Notes: a model not told the origin generated them from the sequence alone. Counted from the first letter of the stretch, positions 25,277 to 38,283 are shown. The stretch: 64,000 nt of DNA from Stenotrophomonas maltophilia R551-3 (GCF_000020665.1 NC_011071.1:1602501-1666500), one strand, 5' to 3'. Translations and numbers: made by a program.

Positions 25277-25903
25277 ATGTTCTCTCTGCAGACCATTTTC
25301 GGTTCCGGCAAACAGTTCTACACCCTGCTCGATGAGGCTGCCGTCGCGGCGTCCGACGCCGCCAAGGCGCTGCACTCCATGCTGCGCGAGGCCGACCGCC
25401 AGCCCGCGCTGGACGCTTTCAAGCTGGCCCGCCTGCGCGAACGCGCGGCCTCGGACAAGATCAGCCAGGCGCTGGTGGACAGCTTCATGACCCCGATCGA
25501 GCGCGAGGACATCGAGGCGCTGGGCTCGGCGCTGTACAAGATTCCCAAGCAGATCGAGAAGTTCGCCGATCGCTATTCGCTGGCCACGACCCACCTGGAG
25601 CACATCGACTTCGCGCCGCGCGCGGCGATGCTGGAGCAGGCTGCCGGCGTGGTGGTGGAGATGGTGGCCGACCTGCGCCACATGAACCTGGACCGGATGA
25701 CCGCGCTCAACGAGAAGCTGCGCTCGCTGGAGAACGAGGCCGACCGCCTGATGCTCGAGCTGTACCGCGACATCTATTCGGGCCGCCTGGACAACCTGCA
25801 GATGTTCCTGCTGAAGGAATTCTTCGAGATCCTGGAAAAGGCCATCGACCGCTGCCGCGAGGCCGGCGTCGTGGCATACCAGATCGTGTTGAAGAACAGC
25901 TGA
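25277..25903 (+). CDS. DUF47-family PhoU-like protein
   Basis: A 208-residue all-helical protein (MFSLQTIFGSGKQFYTLLDE) of the DUF47/PhoU-like group, with FMTPIEREDIEALGSALY as its signature. These proteins usually sit beside Pit transporters and modulate them. The pit gene begins 14 nt downstream on the same strand. The ORF extends upstream, but the ATG at 25277 matches the family start. Confidence 0.88.
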   Translation: MFSLQTIFGSGKQFYTLLDEAAVAASDAAKALHSMLREADRQPALDAFKLARLRERAASDKISQALVDSFMTPIEREDIEALGSALYKIPKQIEKFADRYSLATTHLEHIDFAPRAAMLEQAAGVVVEMVADLRHMNLDRMTALNEKLRSLENEADRLMLELYRDIYSGRLDNLQMFLLKEFFEILEKAIDRCREAGVVAYQIVLKNS

Positions 25904-25916
25904 CGGACGCCGCCGC

Positions 25917-27038
25917 ATGTTGACCCTTGTCCTGGTGGTGATCCTGGCCGCACTCGTCTTCGAGTTCATCAACGGCTTCCACGACACCGCCAACTCCATT
26001 GCCACCGTGGTGGCGACCAAAGTGCTCTCGCCCGGCTGGGCGGTGATGCTGGCCGCTTTCATGAACCTCATCGGTGCACTGACCGGTACCGCGGTGGCGC
26101 TGACCATCGCTTCGGGCCTGCTCAACACCAACGTGGTCGACGTGACCCCGCAGGTGATCCTGTGCGCGCTGCTGGGCGGCATCATCTGGAACCTGATCAC
26201 CTGGTGGAAGGGGCTGCCGTCCTCGTCCTCGCACGCGCTGATCGGCGGCCTCTGCGGCGCCGGCCTCGCGGCGGCCCACAACAACTGGGACGCGCTGATC
26301 TGGTCCGAGCGCCTGGGCAGCTGGGCGCAGAACAAGGGCCTGCTGTGGAAGGTGTTCGTGCCGATGATCACCTCGCCGATCGCCGGCTTCCTGCTCGGCA
26401 TCGTGGTGATGGTGCTGCTGTGGGGCTTGATCGCCGGCCTGGCCAAGATCGGTGGTGCCATCGGCCGCCTGGCCCGTCCGCGCATCGTCAACGCCTTCTT
26501 CGGCAAGGCACAGATCGCCTCGGCGGCCTACATGGGCTTTGCCCACGGCCACAATGACGCGCAGAAGACCATGGGCATCATCGCGATGACCCTGATCGGT
26601 GCCGAAGCGACCGGCGCACTGAACGACCTGCCGTCGTGGCTGGCCTTCATGCACCCGGACGCGCATGCCGGCGACGGCATCGCCATGTGGATCGTGCTGA
26701 CCTGCGCGGTGGTGATGGCTGCCGGTACCGCTTCGGGCGGCTGGAAGATCATCAAGACCCTGGGTCACAAGATGGTCAAGCTGCACCCCATCCATGGCTT
26801 CGCCGCAGAGACCAGCTCGGCAACCATCCTGACCCTGGCGGCCCACTTCGGCATGCCGGTCTCGACCACGCACAGCATCTCCACCGCGATCATGGGCGTC
26901 GGCTTCGCCAAGAACCCGCGTTCGCTGAAGTTCGGCGTGATCGAACGCATCGTCTGGGCCTGGATCCTGACCATTCCGGCAGCAGGTGGTTGTGCGTACC
27001 TGATCCTGAAGCTGTTCGAACTGTTCGGCTGGGCCTGA
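25917..27038 (+). CDS. Low-affinity inorganic phosphate transporter (Pit)
   Basis: A 373-residue, about ten-helix membrane protein with the two PiT signature repeats: FINGFHDTANSIATVV near residue 20 and FAHGHNDAQKTMGIIAM near 210. It imports phosphate as metal-phosphate with protons. It is directly downstream of the DUF47 gene, with a strong terminator after it. Confidence 0.93.
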   Translation: MLTLVLVVILAALVFEFINGFHDTANSIATVVATKVLSPGWAVMLAAFMNLIGALTGTAVALTIASGLLNTNVVDVTPQVILCALLGGIIWNLITWWKGLPSSSSHALIGGLCGAGLAAAHNNWDALIWSERLGSWAQNKGLLWKVFVPMITSPIAGFLLGIVVMVLLWGLIAGLAKIGGAIGRLARPRIVNAFFGKAQIASAAYMGFAHGHNDAQKTMGIIAMTLIGAEATGALNDLPSWLAFMHPDAHAGDGIAMWIVLTCAVVMAAGTASGGWKIIKTLGHKMVKLHPIHGFAAETSSATILTLAAHFGMPVSTTHSISTAIMGVGFAKNPRSLKFGVIERIVWAWILTIPAAGGCAYLILKLFELFGWA

Positions 27039-27060
27039 TCGCCGCGCCAAGGTGCACACG

Positions 27061-27092
27061 AAAAAGCCCGCCGGATACCGGCGGGCTTTTTT
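27061..27092 (+). terminator. Rho-independent terminator after the DUF47-Pit operon
   Basis: AAAAAGCCCGCCGG-ATA-CCGGCGGGCTTTTTT: an A-rich to T-rich GC hairpin that could work in both directions. It lies 22 nt after the pit stop. Confidence 0.9.
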
Positions 27093-27121
27093 CATGGGCA
27101 GAGCATTCTTCCGGACACATC

Positions 27122-27221
27122 GTGTCGACCAAGGTCGACACCTACCAGAGCAGAACCAGGGTCAGAGCCCGTTGCCAAGCAATGGGATCCGCCCCCGTGC
27201 CGACCAACGGTCGGCACCCAC
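27122..27221. repeat. SMAG-like palindromes around a GGGTCAGA-class hairpin
   Basis: GTGTCGACCAAGGTCGACACCTAC (27122-27145), the GGGTCAGAGCCC...GGGATCCGCCCCC hairpin (27159-27195), and GTGCCGACCAACGGTCGGCACCCACC (27197-27222). Stem letters differ (GTCGAC, GCCGAC) but stay paired. The set lies downstream of the Pit terminator. Confidence 0.65.
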
Positions 27222-27232
27222 CAACAGCCGCA

Positions 27233-27426
27233 GGAATCTGTCAGCGGCGGGGTGGGGTGGGGTTGCAGGACCGTTGGCGCCATGGATGGCGCCATCGAGC
27301 CCCCATGGATGGGTTCACGGCGTGTCCTGCAACCCCACCCCACCTCGCCAGCCCACGGAAACCCGGCTTTTGACGCTGCCGTTGCCGTTGCCGTTGATCC
27401 GGCGGGTGCCGGGCCGCAGGCCCGGC
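27233..27426 (-). repeat. Modular hairpin element, copy B
   Basis: Read on the minus strand: 5' hairpin with GCCGGGCC/GGCCCGGC arms (27408-27426), three CAACGG repeats (27378-27395), a 21-bp perfect stem (27251-27271 with 27324-27344) around a 52-nt apical domain nearly identical to copy A, and tail CTGACAGATTCC (27233-27244). It starts 9 nt after the stop of the S10 peptidase gene on the same strand. Confidence 0.8.
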
Positions 27427-27435
27427 CGAACCCCC

Positions 27436-28932
27436 TCAATTGCGCTGGAACAACGCCTGCACATCCTTCCGGAATGCCGCCTGGCTGTCCGCCCGGCTGT
27501 AGAACATGTGCCCGCCCGGATAACTGCGTACCTGCACCCGGTCCGGATTGCTGCCCATCGCCGGCATCTGGTCCACCGTCAGGATCGACCCCATGAACGG
27601 GCACGACAGGTCGTTCCAGCCATGCACGATCAAGACCTGAAGGTGCGGATCGATCGCCACCGCCTGGCGCAGCTGGGTCACCGCTCCCTGGCGCAGATCA
27701 CTGTTGCGGTCCCACAACCGGTTCACCTCGTAGTTCAGCGCCTGGTAGCGGGAATCCACCTTCCAGCCGACCACGCGCGTGACGAAGTCGACCATCGCCG
27801 TGGTGGTCGGCGCGATGATGCTGTCCAGCAGCGGATCGTTGGCGCGCTGCTCCGGATCGTTCGGGAACGGATCGAACGCGGTCACGTTGGAATCGTAGCG
27901 GCTGCCCAGCGTGCCCTTGTCGCGGAACACCTCGCGCAGGTACGCCTGGGTTTCCAGACGACCACCGGCACGACGCACGAACTGCGGATCCAGGCCGGTC
28001 AGCTCGGTCACCCGGCGCAGCATCGCCTCGGTGGCCTGCGGATCGCTGCGGCCCTTCATCAGCGCGGTGGCGTAGTCGCCGCGGGTGTACTCGACCACGT
28101 CACGCATCGCCGCGTCGGTCAGCTTGCCCTGGCGCTCCAGGTGCGCGGCGGCGATGGAGGGCAGCGTCTGCATCCACGCCATCGGCGAGACATCGGCGTT
28201 GTCTTCCAGGGTCGGGCTCAGGTACGGCGACACCAGCACCAGGCCGTTCATCGCCACGCCCAGCCGGGTCTGCAGGTAGTGGGTGATGCGCGGGCCGCGG
28301 TAGCCACCGTAGCTTTCGCCGGTCAGGTACTTGCGCGAGGCCATGCGCTGGTTGCGCAGCAACCAGTCGTAGATCGAACGTGACAGGTACTCGATGTCGG
28401 CGTTGGGGTTGTACAGCTGCTTCTTGGCCTCGTCATCGCCGATGCGCGCGCGGCTGAAGCCGGTGCCGACCGGATCGATGAATACCAGGTCGGTGAAGTC
28501 CAGCCAGGTGCCCGGGTTGTCGTGCAGGGTGGCCGGCGCCGAGGCGCTGTCGCCTTCCGAACCGAAGGTCACCACCTTGGGGCCGATCGCGCCCATGTTG
28601 AGGTAGACCGACGAAGCGCCGGGGCCGCCATTGAGCGCGAAGGTCACAGGCCGGTCCTTGCCGGGCATCGTGTAGGCGGTGAACACCACGTCGGCGATCA
28701 CCTTGCCCTTCTCATCGCGCACCGGCAGGGTGCCGACGGTGGCGGTGTAGTCGAGGGTGCGGCCGGCCAGGCGGATGCTCTGGCGGGCGGACGCATCGGC
28801 CGGCAGCGCAGGTGCTTCGGTCTTGTCGTCCTTGGCATCGGACTTGGATTCGGCGGCGGGCGCGGCCAGTACGCTGGCAGGAGCAATGAGCAGGCCGACG
28901 CAGAGCGCGGCAGTGTGCAGCAGGGACTTCAT
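27436..28932 (-). CDS. S10-family serine carboxypeptidase-like secreted peptidase
   Basis: A 498-residue protein with a signal peptide (MKSLLHTAALCVGLLIAPAS). The catalytic Ser207 lies in GESYGGY, with ALNGGPGASSVY (oxyanion region), HGWNDLSCPF and PGGHMFY for the Asp and His. This matches serine carboxypeptidase family S10 in Xanthomonadaceae. It acts in the periplasm or outside. Element B follows directly after its stop. Confidence 0.9.
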   Translation of the reverse strand: MKSLLHTAALCVGLLIAPASVLAAPAAESKSDAKDDKTEAPALPADASARQSIRLAGRTLDYTATVGTLPVRDEKGKVIADVVFTAYTMPGKDRPVTFALNGGPGASSVYLNMGAIGPKVVTFGSEGDSASAPATLHDNPGTWLDFTDLVFIDPVGTGFSRARIGDDEAKKQLYNPNADIEYLSRSIYDWLLRNQRMASRKYLTGESYGGYRGPRITHYLQTRLGVAMNGLVLVSPYLSPTLEDNADVSPMAWMQTLPSIAAAHLERQGKLTDAAMRDVVEYTRGDYATALMKGRSDPQATEAMLRRVTELTGLDPQFVRRAGGRLETQAYLREVFRDKGTLGSRYDSNVTAFDPFPNDPEQRANDPLLDSIIAPTTTAMVDFVTRVVGWKVDSRYQALNYEVNRLWDRNSDLRQGAVTQLRQAVAIDPHLQVLIVHGWNDLSCPFMGSILTVDQMPAMGSNPDRVQVRSYPGGHMFYSRADSQAAFRKDVQALFQRN

Positions 28933-29042
28933 GGCACCGGATCGGCAGCGGAAGGGGGTTCCGATGCTAGGCCGCTACGGTGCCGCACCGTATGTGTCCA
29001 AAGCCATGGACAGGCGTTGTCGCCCGTTGCAGCCAGATTGGG

Positions 29043-29621
29043 TCAAGCGGGCAGGGCAGCGGCGGCTTCGTCGTCGGCCAGCAGACCGTACACCGCCGAG
29101 TCGGCCAGTTCACCCTGGATGCGCCAGCGCTGGCGCAGCAGGCCCTCACGATGGAAGCCGAGGCGTTCAAGCACGTGCGCGGAGGCCGCGTTGCGCGGAT
29201 CGATCTCGGCTTCCACGCGATGCAGGCGCAAGGTGCGGAACAGGTAGGCCAGCACCTGCTGCAACGCTTCGTGCATGTAACCCTGGCCCTGCAGGTCAGG
29301 TGCCAGCAGGTAGCCGATCTCGGCACGGGCAGCGTCACGGTCGACGGCAAACACCACGCAGATGCCCAGCAGCGGCCCCTCCAGCGACTCGCGCACGGCC
29401 AGCTTGAGCTGGGTGCCGATGGCGTGCGCGGCGAGGTCGTCGTCGATCTGTTCGCGGGCGTCGGCCGGTCGTTTCCACGCCGGATGGTTCCACCAGCGCA
29501 TCACCGCCGGATTGGATTGCAGCGTGAACAACGCAGCCGCGTCATCACGGCGGATCGGGCTCAGGACCAGGCGCGCGCTGTGCAGCGGCAGGCCGGGGAA
29601 CAGCAGCGAGTGGCTGGGCAA
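29043..29621 (-). CDS. GNAT-family N-acetyltransferase (RimJ/RimL type)
   Basis: A protein of about 192 residues: LHSARLVLSPIRRDDAAALF, AEIGYLLAPDLQGQGYMHEA for acetyl-CoA binding and NAASAHVLERLGFHREG near the end. This is the RimJ/RimL layout. No ATG is suitable; I used the TTG at 29621, so the start is uncertain. Target unknown. Confidence 0.78.
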   Translation of the reverse strand: MPSHSLLFPGLPLHSARLVLSPIRRDDAAALFTLQSNPAVMRWWNHPAWKRPADAREQIDDDLAAHAIGTQLKLAVRESLEGPLLGICVVFAVDRDAARAEIGYLLAPDLQGQGYMHEALQQVLAYLFRTLRLHRVEAEIDPRNAASAHVLERLGFHREGLLRQRWRIQGELADSAVYGLLADDEAAAALPA

Positions 29622-29721
29622 TGCGGTGGTCCGCGCGGGTAGGCGCGCATTATGGACCCGCAGGGTTTGCCGATGGGGGTGTAATGCCAATGGGGGTGTA
29701 ATGCCAAGGGCACATGAACCG

Positions 29722-29797
29722 GTAGTGCCGGCCGCTGGCCGGCAGATCTGCCTGAATCACGCTGATGTCGAGGGTGCCGGCCAGCGGCCGGCACTAC
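29722..29797. repeat. SMAG-type palindrome pair
   Basis: GTAGTGCCGGCCGCTGGCCGGCAG and GGTGCCGGCCAGCGGCCGGCACTAC, about 28 bp apart, between two same-strand genes, ahead of a GGGTCAGA-class hairpin. Confidence 0.8.
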
Positions 29798-29805
29798 CGG
29801 GCGAT

Positions 29806-29846
29806 GGGGTCAGAGCCCTTTCCCGCTGGGAAACGGATCCGACCCC
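29806..29846. repeat. GGGTCAGA-class hairpin, copy 3
   Basis: GGGGTCAGAGCC, inner stem CTTTCCC/GGGAAAC, then GGATCCGACCCC. It lies 10 nt downstream of the parE stop and could act in 3'-end formation. Confidence 0.6.
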
Positions 29847-29855
29847 GGTCAGGGA

Positions 29856-31745
29856 TCAGGCTTCCAGCGAAGCGAGGTCGCCCTTGGTCTCCAGCCAGCC
29901 CTTGCGGTCAGACGCCCGCTTCTTGGCCAGCAGCATGTCCATCAAGGAACTGGTCTGCTCGCGATCGTCCACGGTCAGCTGCACCAGCCGGCGGGTATCC
30001 GGGTGGATGGTGGACTCACGCAGCTGCGGCGGGTTCATTTCGCCCAGGCCCTTGAAGCGGGTCACGTTGACCGCGCCCTTGATCTTTTCGCGTTCGATCT
30101 TGTCCAGCATCGAGCGCTTTTCTTCCTCGTCCAGGGCGTAGAACACCTGCTTGCCCACGTCGATGCGGAACAGCGGCGGCATTGCCACGAACACGTGGCC
30201 GGCATCGACCAGCGCCGGGAAGTGCTTCAGGAACAATGCGGTCAGCAGGGTGGCGATATGCAGGCCGTCCGAGTCGGCGTCGGCCAGGATGATCACCTTG
30301 CCGTAGCGCAGGCCGCTGATGTCATCCTTGCCCGGGTCGCAACCGATGGCGACGGCCAGGTTGTGCACTTCTTCCGAGGCCAGCACGCTGTTGGAGGACA
30401 CTTCCCAGGTGTTCAGGATCTTGCCGCGCAACGGCAGGATCGCCTGGAAATCCTTGTCGCGGGCCTGCTTGGCGCTGCCACCTGCGGAGTCACCCTCCAC
30501 CAGGAACAGCTCGGTACGGGAAAGATCCTGGCTGATGCAGTCGGCCAGCTTGCCTGGCAGGGCAGGGCCCTGGGTGACCTTCTTGCGGACGACCAGCTTT
30601 TCGGTCTTCAGGCGCGCGCTGGCGCGCTCGATGGCGATCTGCGCGATCTTCTCGCCCAGTTCCACGTTCTGGTTCAACAGCAGGCTGAACGCATCGTGCG
30701 CGGCGCCTTCGACGAAGCCGGCCGCTTGGCGCGAGGACAGGCGTTCCTTGGTCTGGCCACTGAACTGCGGGTCGGTCATCTTCAGCGACAGCACGAACGA
30801 CACGCGGTCCCAGACGTCTTCCGGGGCCAGCTTGACGCCGCGCGGGAGCAGGTTGCGGAAGTCGCAGAACTCGCGCAGCGCTTCGGTCAGGCCGGTGCGC
30901 AGGCCGTTGGCATGGGTGCCGTGCTGCGCGGTCGGGATCAGGTTGACGTAGCTTTCCTGCACCAGCTCGCCTTCCGGCAGCCACGCCACGGCCCAGTCGA
31001 CGATCTCGGTATCCTTCTTCAGGTTGCCGACGAACAGATCGGCCGGCAGCGACTCACGATCGCCGAGCTCCAGCTTCAGGTAATCGCGCAGGCCGTCTTC
31101 GTAGTACCAGGTGTCGACGTCGCCCGTGGCTTCGTCGGTCAGCTTGACGGTCAGGCCCGGGCACAGCACGGCCTTGGCACGCAGCAGGTGCTTGAGCGCA
31201 CGCACCGCGAACTTGGGCGTGTCGAAATACTTGGGGTCGGGCCAGAAGCGCAAGCGGGTGCCGGTGTTCTTCTTGCCAACGCTGCCAACCACTTCCAGCG
31301 GCGAGGCGCGGTCGCCGTTGCGGAAGGTGATGCGGTGCTCGGCACCTTCGCGCTTGATGTGGATTTCGACCAGGGTGGACAGCGCGTTGACCACGCTGAC
31401 GCCGACGCCATGCAGGCCGCCGGAGAAGGTGTAGTTGTTGTTGTTGAACTTGCCGCCGGCATGCAGGCGGGTGAGGATCAGCTCGACGCCCGGGATCTTC
31501 TCTTCCGGATGGATGTCCACCGGCATGCCGCGGCCGTCATCGCTGACCTCTACGCTGCCGTCCTTGAACAGGGTGATCTCGATCGAACGGGCGTGGCCGG
31601 CGAGGGCCTCGTCCACCGAGTTGTCGATCACTTCCTGCGCCAGGTGGTTCGGGCGCGCGGTGTCGGTATACATGCCGGGGCGGCGCTTGACCGGGTCAAG
31701 GCCGGACAGGACTTCAATATCGGCGGCGTTATAGCGGGCGTTCAT
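29856..31745 (-). CDS. parE: DNA topoisomerase IV subunit B (ParE)
   Basis: A 629-residue GHKL ATPase: EVIDNSVDEAL at 38-48, GGLHGVG near 105, then the transducer, and the Toprim domain with VEGDSAGGSAKQARDK and DADSDG. It joins ParC in decatenating chromosomes. GyrB-like proteins of this length without an insertion are typical of ParE. The frame upstream of ATG 31745 is not coding. Confidence 0.92.
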   Translation of the reverse strand: MNARYNAADIEVLSGLDPVKRRPGMYTDTARPNHLAQEVIDNSVDEALAGHARSIEITLFKDGSVEVSDDGRGMPVDIHPEEKIPGVELILTRLHAGGKFNNNNYTFSGGLHGVGVSVVNALSTLVEIHIKREGAEHRITFRNGDRASPLEVVGSVGKKNTGTRLRFWPDPKYFDTPKFAVRALKHLLRAKAVLCPGLTVKLTDEATGDVDTWYYEDGLRDYLKLELGDRESLPADLFVGNLKKDTEIVDWAVAWLPEGELVQESYVNLIPTAQHGTHANGLRTGLTEALREFCDFRNLLPRGVKLAPEDVWDRVSFVLSLKMTDPQFSGQTKERLSSRQAAGFVEGAAHDAFSLLLNQNVELGEKIAQIAIERASARLKTEKLVVRKKVTQGPALPGKLADCISQDLSRTELFLVEGDSAGGSAKQARDKDFQAILPLRGKILNTWEVSSNSVLASEEVHNLAVAIGCDPGKDDISGLRYGKVIILADADSDGLHIATLLTALFLKHFPALVDAGHVFVAMPPLFRIDVGKQVFYALDEEEKRSMLDKIEREKIKGAVNVTRFKGLGEMNPPQLRESTIHPDTRRLVQLTVDDREQTSSLMDMLLAKKRASDRKGWLETKGDLASLEA

Positions 31746-31917
31746 CTGTCTTCGAAAGCTTGGAGCGACGCGCAAGTGTGCGGTCTGGCCCGTGATTTTG
31801 CACGCCTGCGGTTCAGCCTCGGAGCGCGCAAGGGGGTAAAATGGCAGCCGCTGGAATCTGAACGCCGGCGCCCCTAGTTGGACCGATATGTCCAAGCCAT
31901 ACCGCGAGGAGGACTCC

Positions 31918-32151
31918 ATGAAGAAGTTGCTGACCATTGCGATCCTGGCCGCCGCTGCCGTTGCAGTGCCGCTGGTGCTGGCGCAGAACGCCGGCCAGCC
32001 GGCCCCGCAGCAGGGCGACCAGGCCGACAAGGCGCAGTCCGAGGCCGACGCCAAGGCCAAGCGCCGCGCCCAGGCCAATGCCGAGATGAAGGCCAAGGGC
32101 CAGCCGGTCCCGCAGCAGGAAGAAGAGGAAGAAGCGCGGAAGAAGCGCTGA
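31918..32151 (+). CDS. Small exported charged protein
   Basis: A 77-residue protein. A signal peptide (MKKLLTIAILAAAAVAVPLV) is followed by a hydrophilic tail rich in Gln, Ala, Lys and Glu, ending QQEEEEEARKKR. GAGGAGG precedes the ATG at 31918. It lies between parE (divergent) and pyrG. It is low complexity, so homology is hard to judge; function unknown. Confidence 0.6.
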   Translation: MKKLLTIAILAAAAVAVPLVLAQNAGQPAPQQGDQADKAQSEADAKAKRRAQANAEMKAKGQPVPQQEEEEEARKKR

Positions 32152-32196
32152 TCGCACAACCTGCCAGGCGCCCTTGCGACAAGGGTTGCGCTCCAG

Positions 32197-32224
32197 AACG
32201 CCCCGCCCAGCGGGGCGTTTTTTG
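32197..32224 (+). terminator. Rho-independent terminator
   Basis: ACGCCCCG-CCCAG-CGGGGCGT followed by TTTTTTG. It ends the small exported-protein gene. Confidence 0.88.
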
Positions 32225-34216
<1,992 letters not shown>

Positions 34217-34221
34217 CTTGT

Positions 34222-34244
34222 GATGGGGGCCGTGAGCCCCCATC
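34222..34244 (+). terminator. Hairpin after pyrG
   Basis: GATGGGGGCCGTGAGCCCCCATC: a strong stem with only a weak T-run (TTG). It may attenuate between pyrG and kdsA rather than end all transcription. Confidence 0.55.
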
Positions 34245-34305
34245 TTGCTCGCTTCAACCCCAGTGCATCGGCCCGGCCGATGCCGTGGACAACCAAGGAA
34301 ATGCC

Positions 34306-35136
34306 ATGAAACTGTGTGGATTCGAGGTCGGGCTGGATCAGCCCCTGTTCCTGATCGCCGGCCCCTGCGTGATCGAGTCGATGCAGCTGCAGCTCGATAC
34401 CGCCGGCAAGTTGAAGGAAGTCACCGACAGGCTCGGTGTCAACTTCATCTTCAAGTCCAGCTTCGACAAGGCCAACCGCACCTCGGGCACCGCGTTCCGC
34501 GGCCCGGGCATGGAAGAGGGCCTGAAGGTCCTGGCCGAGGTCAAGAAGCAGATCGGCGTGCCGGTGCTGACCGACGTCCACGAATACACCCCGATGGATG
34601 AAGTGGCCTCGGTGGTGGACGTGCTGCAGACCCCGGCGTTCCTGGTCCGCCAGACCGACTTCATCCGCAAGGTGTGCTCGGCCGGCAAGCCGGTCAACAT
34701 CAAGAAGGGCCAGTTCCTGGCGCCGTGGGACATGAAGCCGGTCGTGGAAAAGGCCAAGGCCACCGGCAACGAGCAGATCATGGTCTGCGAGCGCGGTGCC
34801 AGCTTCGGCTACAACAACCTGGTCAGCGACATGCGTTCGCTGGCGGTGATGCGCGATACCGGTTGCCCGGTGGTGTTCGACGCCACCCACTCCGTGCAGC
34901 TGCCGGGCGGGCAGGGCACCAGTTCCGGTGGCCAGCGTGAGCATGTGCCGGTGCTGGCGCGTGCCGCCGTGGCGGTGGGCATCTCCGGCCTGTTCGCCGA
35001 AACCCATCCGGACCCGTCCAAGGCGCTGTCCGATGGCCCCAATGCATGGCCGCTGGACCAGATGGAAGCCCTGCTCGAGACCCTGATGGAGCTCGATGCG
35101 GTGACCAAGAAGCACGGCTTCTCGCGCTTCGCGTGA
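34306..35136 (+). CDS. kdsA: 3-deoxy-8-phosphooctulonate synthase (KdsA)
   Basis: A 276-residue aldolase starting [20 protein letters not shown]. Family segments: [42 protein letters not shown]. It condenses PEP and arabinose-5-phosphate to KDO-8-phosphate for lipopolysaccharide. It is followed by two coupled membrane genes, then eno. Confidence 0.96.
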   Translation: MKLCGFEVGLDQPLFLIAGPCVIESMQLQLDTAGKLKEVTDRLGVNFIFKSSFDKANRTSGTAFRGPGMEEGLKVLAEVKKQIGVPVLTDVHEYTPMDEVASVVDVLQTPAFLVRQTDFIRKVCSAGKPVNIKKGQFLAPWDMKPVVEKAKATGNEQIMVCERGASFGYNNLVSDMRSLAVMRDTGCPVVFDATHSVQLPGGQGTSSGGQREHVPVLARAAVAVGISGLFAETHPDPSKALSDGPNAWPLDQMEALLETLMELDAVTKKHGFSRFA

Positions 35137-35477
35137 GTCGTGACCCGTGGGCGGCGCTGGCAACCCAGCGTCGTCGCCGGCACTGGAAGCAGTGGCCCTG
35201 GGGCCTGATCGCACTTGGCTTGGCATTGCTGTCGCTGTCGGGTGCGTTCTTCATCTTCATGCTGGTGGGCGCGGCGATGCGCCCGCCCGGTGACGGCGCG
35301 GGCGTCAACCTGAAGCCCTATGTCATCACCCTCGCCGTGGCCGAACTGTTCACTGTTTGCGCCGGCATCGTTGCGTCGGTGCTGGGCTGGCGACTGAACC
35401 GGGGCAGGGCGGCTGCGGCACTGGCGATGGTCCTGCTCTCGCTGTGGCTCGGCGTCCTGCTGCACGACCTGCTCTGA
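35133..35477 (+). CDS. Small membrane protein, first of a tandem pair
   Basis: A 114-residue protein from a GTG start overlapping the kdsA stop by 4 nt (GTGA). The motif [16 protein letters not shown] and RPPGDG recur in the next gene. It has three hydrophobic helices (about residues 22-45, 62-82 and 90-112). Function unknown. Confidence 0.65.
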   Translation: MSRDPWAALATQRRRRHWKQWPWGLIALGLALLSLSGAFFIFMLVGAAMRPPGDGAGVNLKPYVITLAVAELFTVCAGIVASVLGWRLNRGRAAAALAMVLLSLWLGVLLHDLL

Positions 35478-35806
35478 TGAATACGACGACGCCGCCACGA
35501 AGCTGGCCCTGGGGTCTGGTTGCCCTGGGATTGTCGGTGCTTGCCTGGAGCAGCCTGTTTACCGCCGTAGTGGCCTTTGCGGCCAGCTTCCGTCCCCCGG
35601 GGGACGGCGACAACGGCGTGCAGGCGATGCAGTGGTGGGTGCTGGGCGCGCTGGTCACGCTGGTACTGTCCTTTCTGGGCAGTCTGGTGGCGATGGTGCT
35701 GGCCTGGCGGCGGCAGCGAGGACCCATCTGGGCGGCGATTGCCGGTGCCCTGCTGGTGATGCTGGTGTCGCTGGTGCTGATCGTGATCGGGTCCAGCTGG
35801 GGCTGA
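35477..35806 (+). CDS. Small membrane protein, second of a tandem pair
   Basis: A 109-residue protein whose ATG shares a base with the stop of the previous gene (TGATG). It has WPWGLVALGLSVLAWS and FRPPGDGDN, matching the same spots in its neighbour, and three hydrophobic helices. The two look like a tandem duplication inserted between kdsA and eno. Function unknown. Confidence 0.68.
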   Translation: MNTTTPPRSWPWGLVALGLSVLAWSSLFTAVVAFAASFRPPGDGDNGVQAMQWWVLGALVTLVLSFLGSLVAMVLAWRRQRGPIWAAIAGALLVMLVSLVLIVIGSSWG

Positions 35807-35849
35807 CGCCGATCAGGCCATTTGGCAAGCGGCGGGTAGCCGGGGATAA

Positions 35850-37196
<1,347 letters not shown>

Positions 37197-37200
37197 TCCG

Positions 37201-37554
37201 ATGCGCGACTGGCGCTGGATGCTGCTGGTGCTGGCCCTGTTGCTGGGCTGGCTGCAGTATCGCTTCTGGTTTGGTCCGGGCAATTCGGGTGAAGTGATGA
37301 TGCTCGAAGCCCAGGTCACCAACCAGGAGCGCGACAATGAGGGCCTGCAGCAGCGCAATGATGCGCTGGCTGCCGAAGTGAAGGACCTCAAGGAAGGCCA
37401 GTCCGCCATCGAAGAGCGCGCACGCAGCGAGCTGGGCATGATCAAGCCTGGCGAGAAGTTCTACCGCGTGGTCGAGGATGCACCGGTGCATCCGGTGCAG
37501 CCTGCGGCTGGGGTCAGCGCGCAGGTGGGCGAACACCCGGCGGACGTGCCATGA
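37201..37554 (+). CDS. ftsB: Cell division protein FtsB
   Basis: A 117-residue bitopic protein: membrane helix at residues 5-24 ([20 protein letters not shown]), periplasmic coiled coil at about 38-70, and the conserved [17 protein letters not shown] end. It bridges FtsQ/FtsL in the divisome. It lies 4 nt after eno and overlaps ispD, as in other gammaproteobacteria. The C-terminal Pro-rich tail is a bit longer than in E. coli. Confidence 0.93.
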   Translation: MRDWRWMLLVLALLLGWLQYRFWFGPGNSGEVMMLEAQVTNQERDNEGLQQRNDALAAEVKDLKEGQSAIEERARSELGMIKPGEKFYRVVEDAPVHPVQPAAGVSAQVGEHPADVP

Positions 37555-38249
37555 GCGCGGCGATCTGGGTGGTGGTTCCGGCCGCCGGTCGTGGCGCCCG
37601 TTTCGGTGCGCCGATGCCCAAGCAGTACCTGCAGGCGGGTGGGCAGATCCTGCTCGCCCATACCCTGGACGCACTGCTGGCACATCCGGCGGTGGCCGGA
37701 GCGATGGTGGTGATCGGCCCGGACGATGCCGACTGGCCGGGCTGGAGCGAATGGGCCGGCAAGCCGGTGCTGACCTGTATCGGTGGCGCTACCCGTGCGG
37801 CCTCGGTGCTGGCCGGGTTGCAGGCGCTGCCGGAGACGGTGCGCGCCGATGAATTCGTGCTGGTCCACGACGCGGCGCGCCCGAACCTGTCGCCGGCCGA
37901 TCTCGGCCGCCTGCTCGAAGTTGGTCGTGCCGACCCGGTCGGCGCGATTCTCGCCGCACCGGTGCGTGACACCCTCAAGCGCGCTGGCGACGATGGTGGC
38001 ATCGATGGTACCGAGCCGCGCGAGCGCCTGTGGCGCGCATTGACGCCGCAACTGTTCCGCCGCCATCAGCTCAGCCGCGCGCTGTCCGAAGCCGCCACCG
38101 CCGGTGTGGAAGTCACCGACGAGGCCATGGCCATGGAGCGCCAGGGCCAGCGCCCGCTGCTGGTCGAAGGCAGCGAGGACAACTTCAAGGTCACCACCCC
38201 GGCCGATCTGGACCGGTTTGAATTCGTACTTTCCCGCCGCGCCGGCTGA
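37551..38249 (+). CDS. ispD: 2-C-methyl-D-erythritol 4-phosphate cytidylyltransferase (IspD)
   Basis: A 232-residue enzyme with [12 protein letters not shown] at the start (CTP binding), VHDAARP and [12 protein letters not shown], and the final [16 protein letters not shown]. It makes CDP-methylerythritol in the MEP isoprenoid route. It overlaps ftsB by 4 nt and precedes ispF, the next-but-one step. Confidence 0.95.
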   Translation: MSAAIWVVVPAAGRGARFGAPMPKQYLQAGGQILLAHTLDALLAHPAVAGAMVVIGPDDADWPGWSEWAGKPVLTCIGGATRAASVLAGLQALPETVRADEFVLVHDAARPNLSPADLGRLLEVGRADPVGAILAAPVRDTLKRAGDDGGIDGTEPRERLWRALTPQLFRRHQLSRALSEAATAGVEVTDEAMAMERQGQRPLLVEGSEDNFKVTTPADLDRFEFVLSRRAG

Positions 38250-38283
38250 TCGCCCGCGCGGCCCTGCTGCAAGGGCTGTATCC

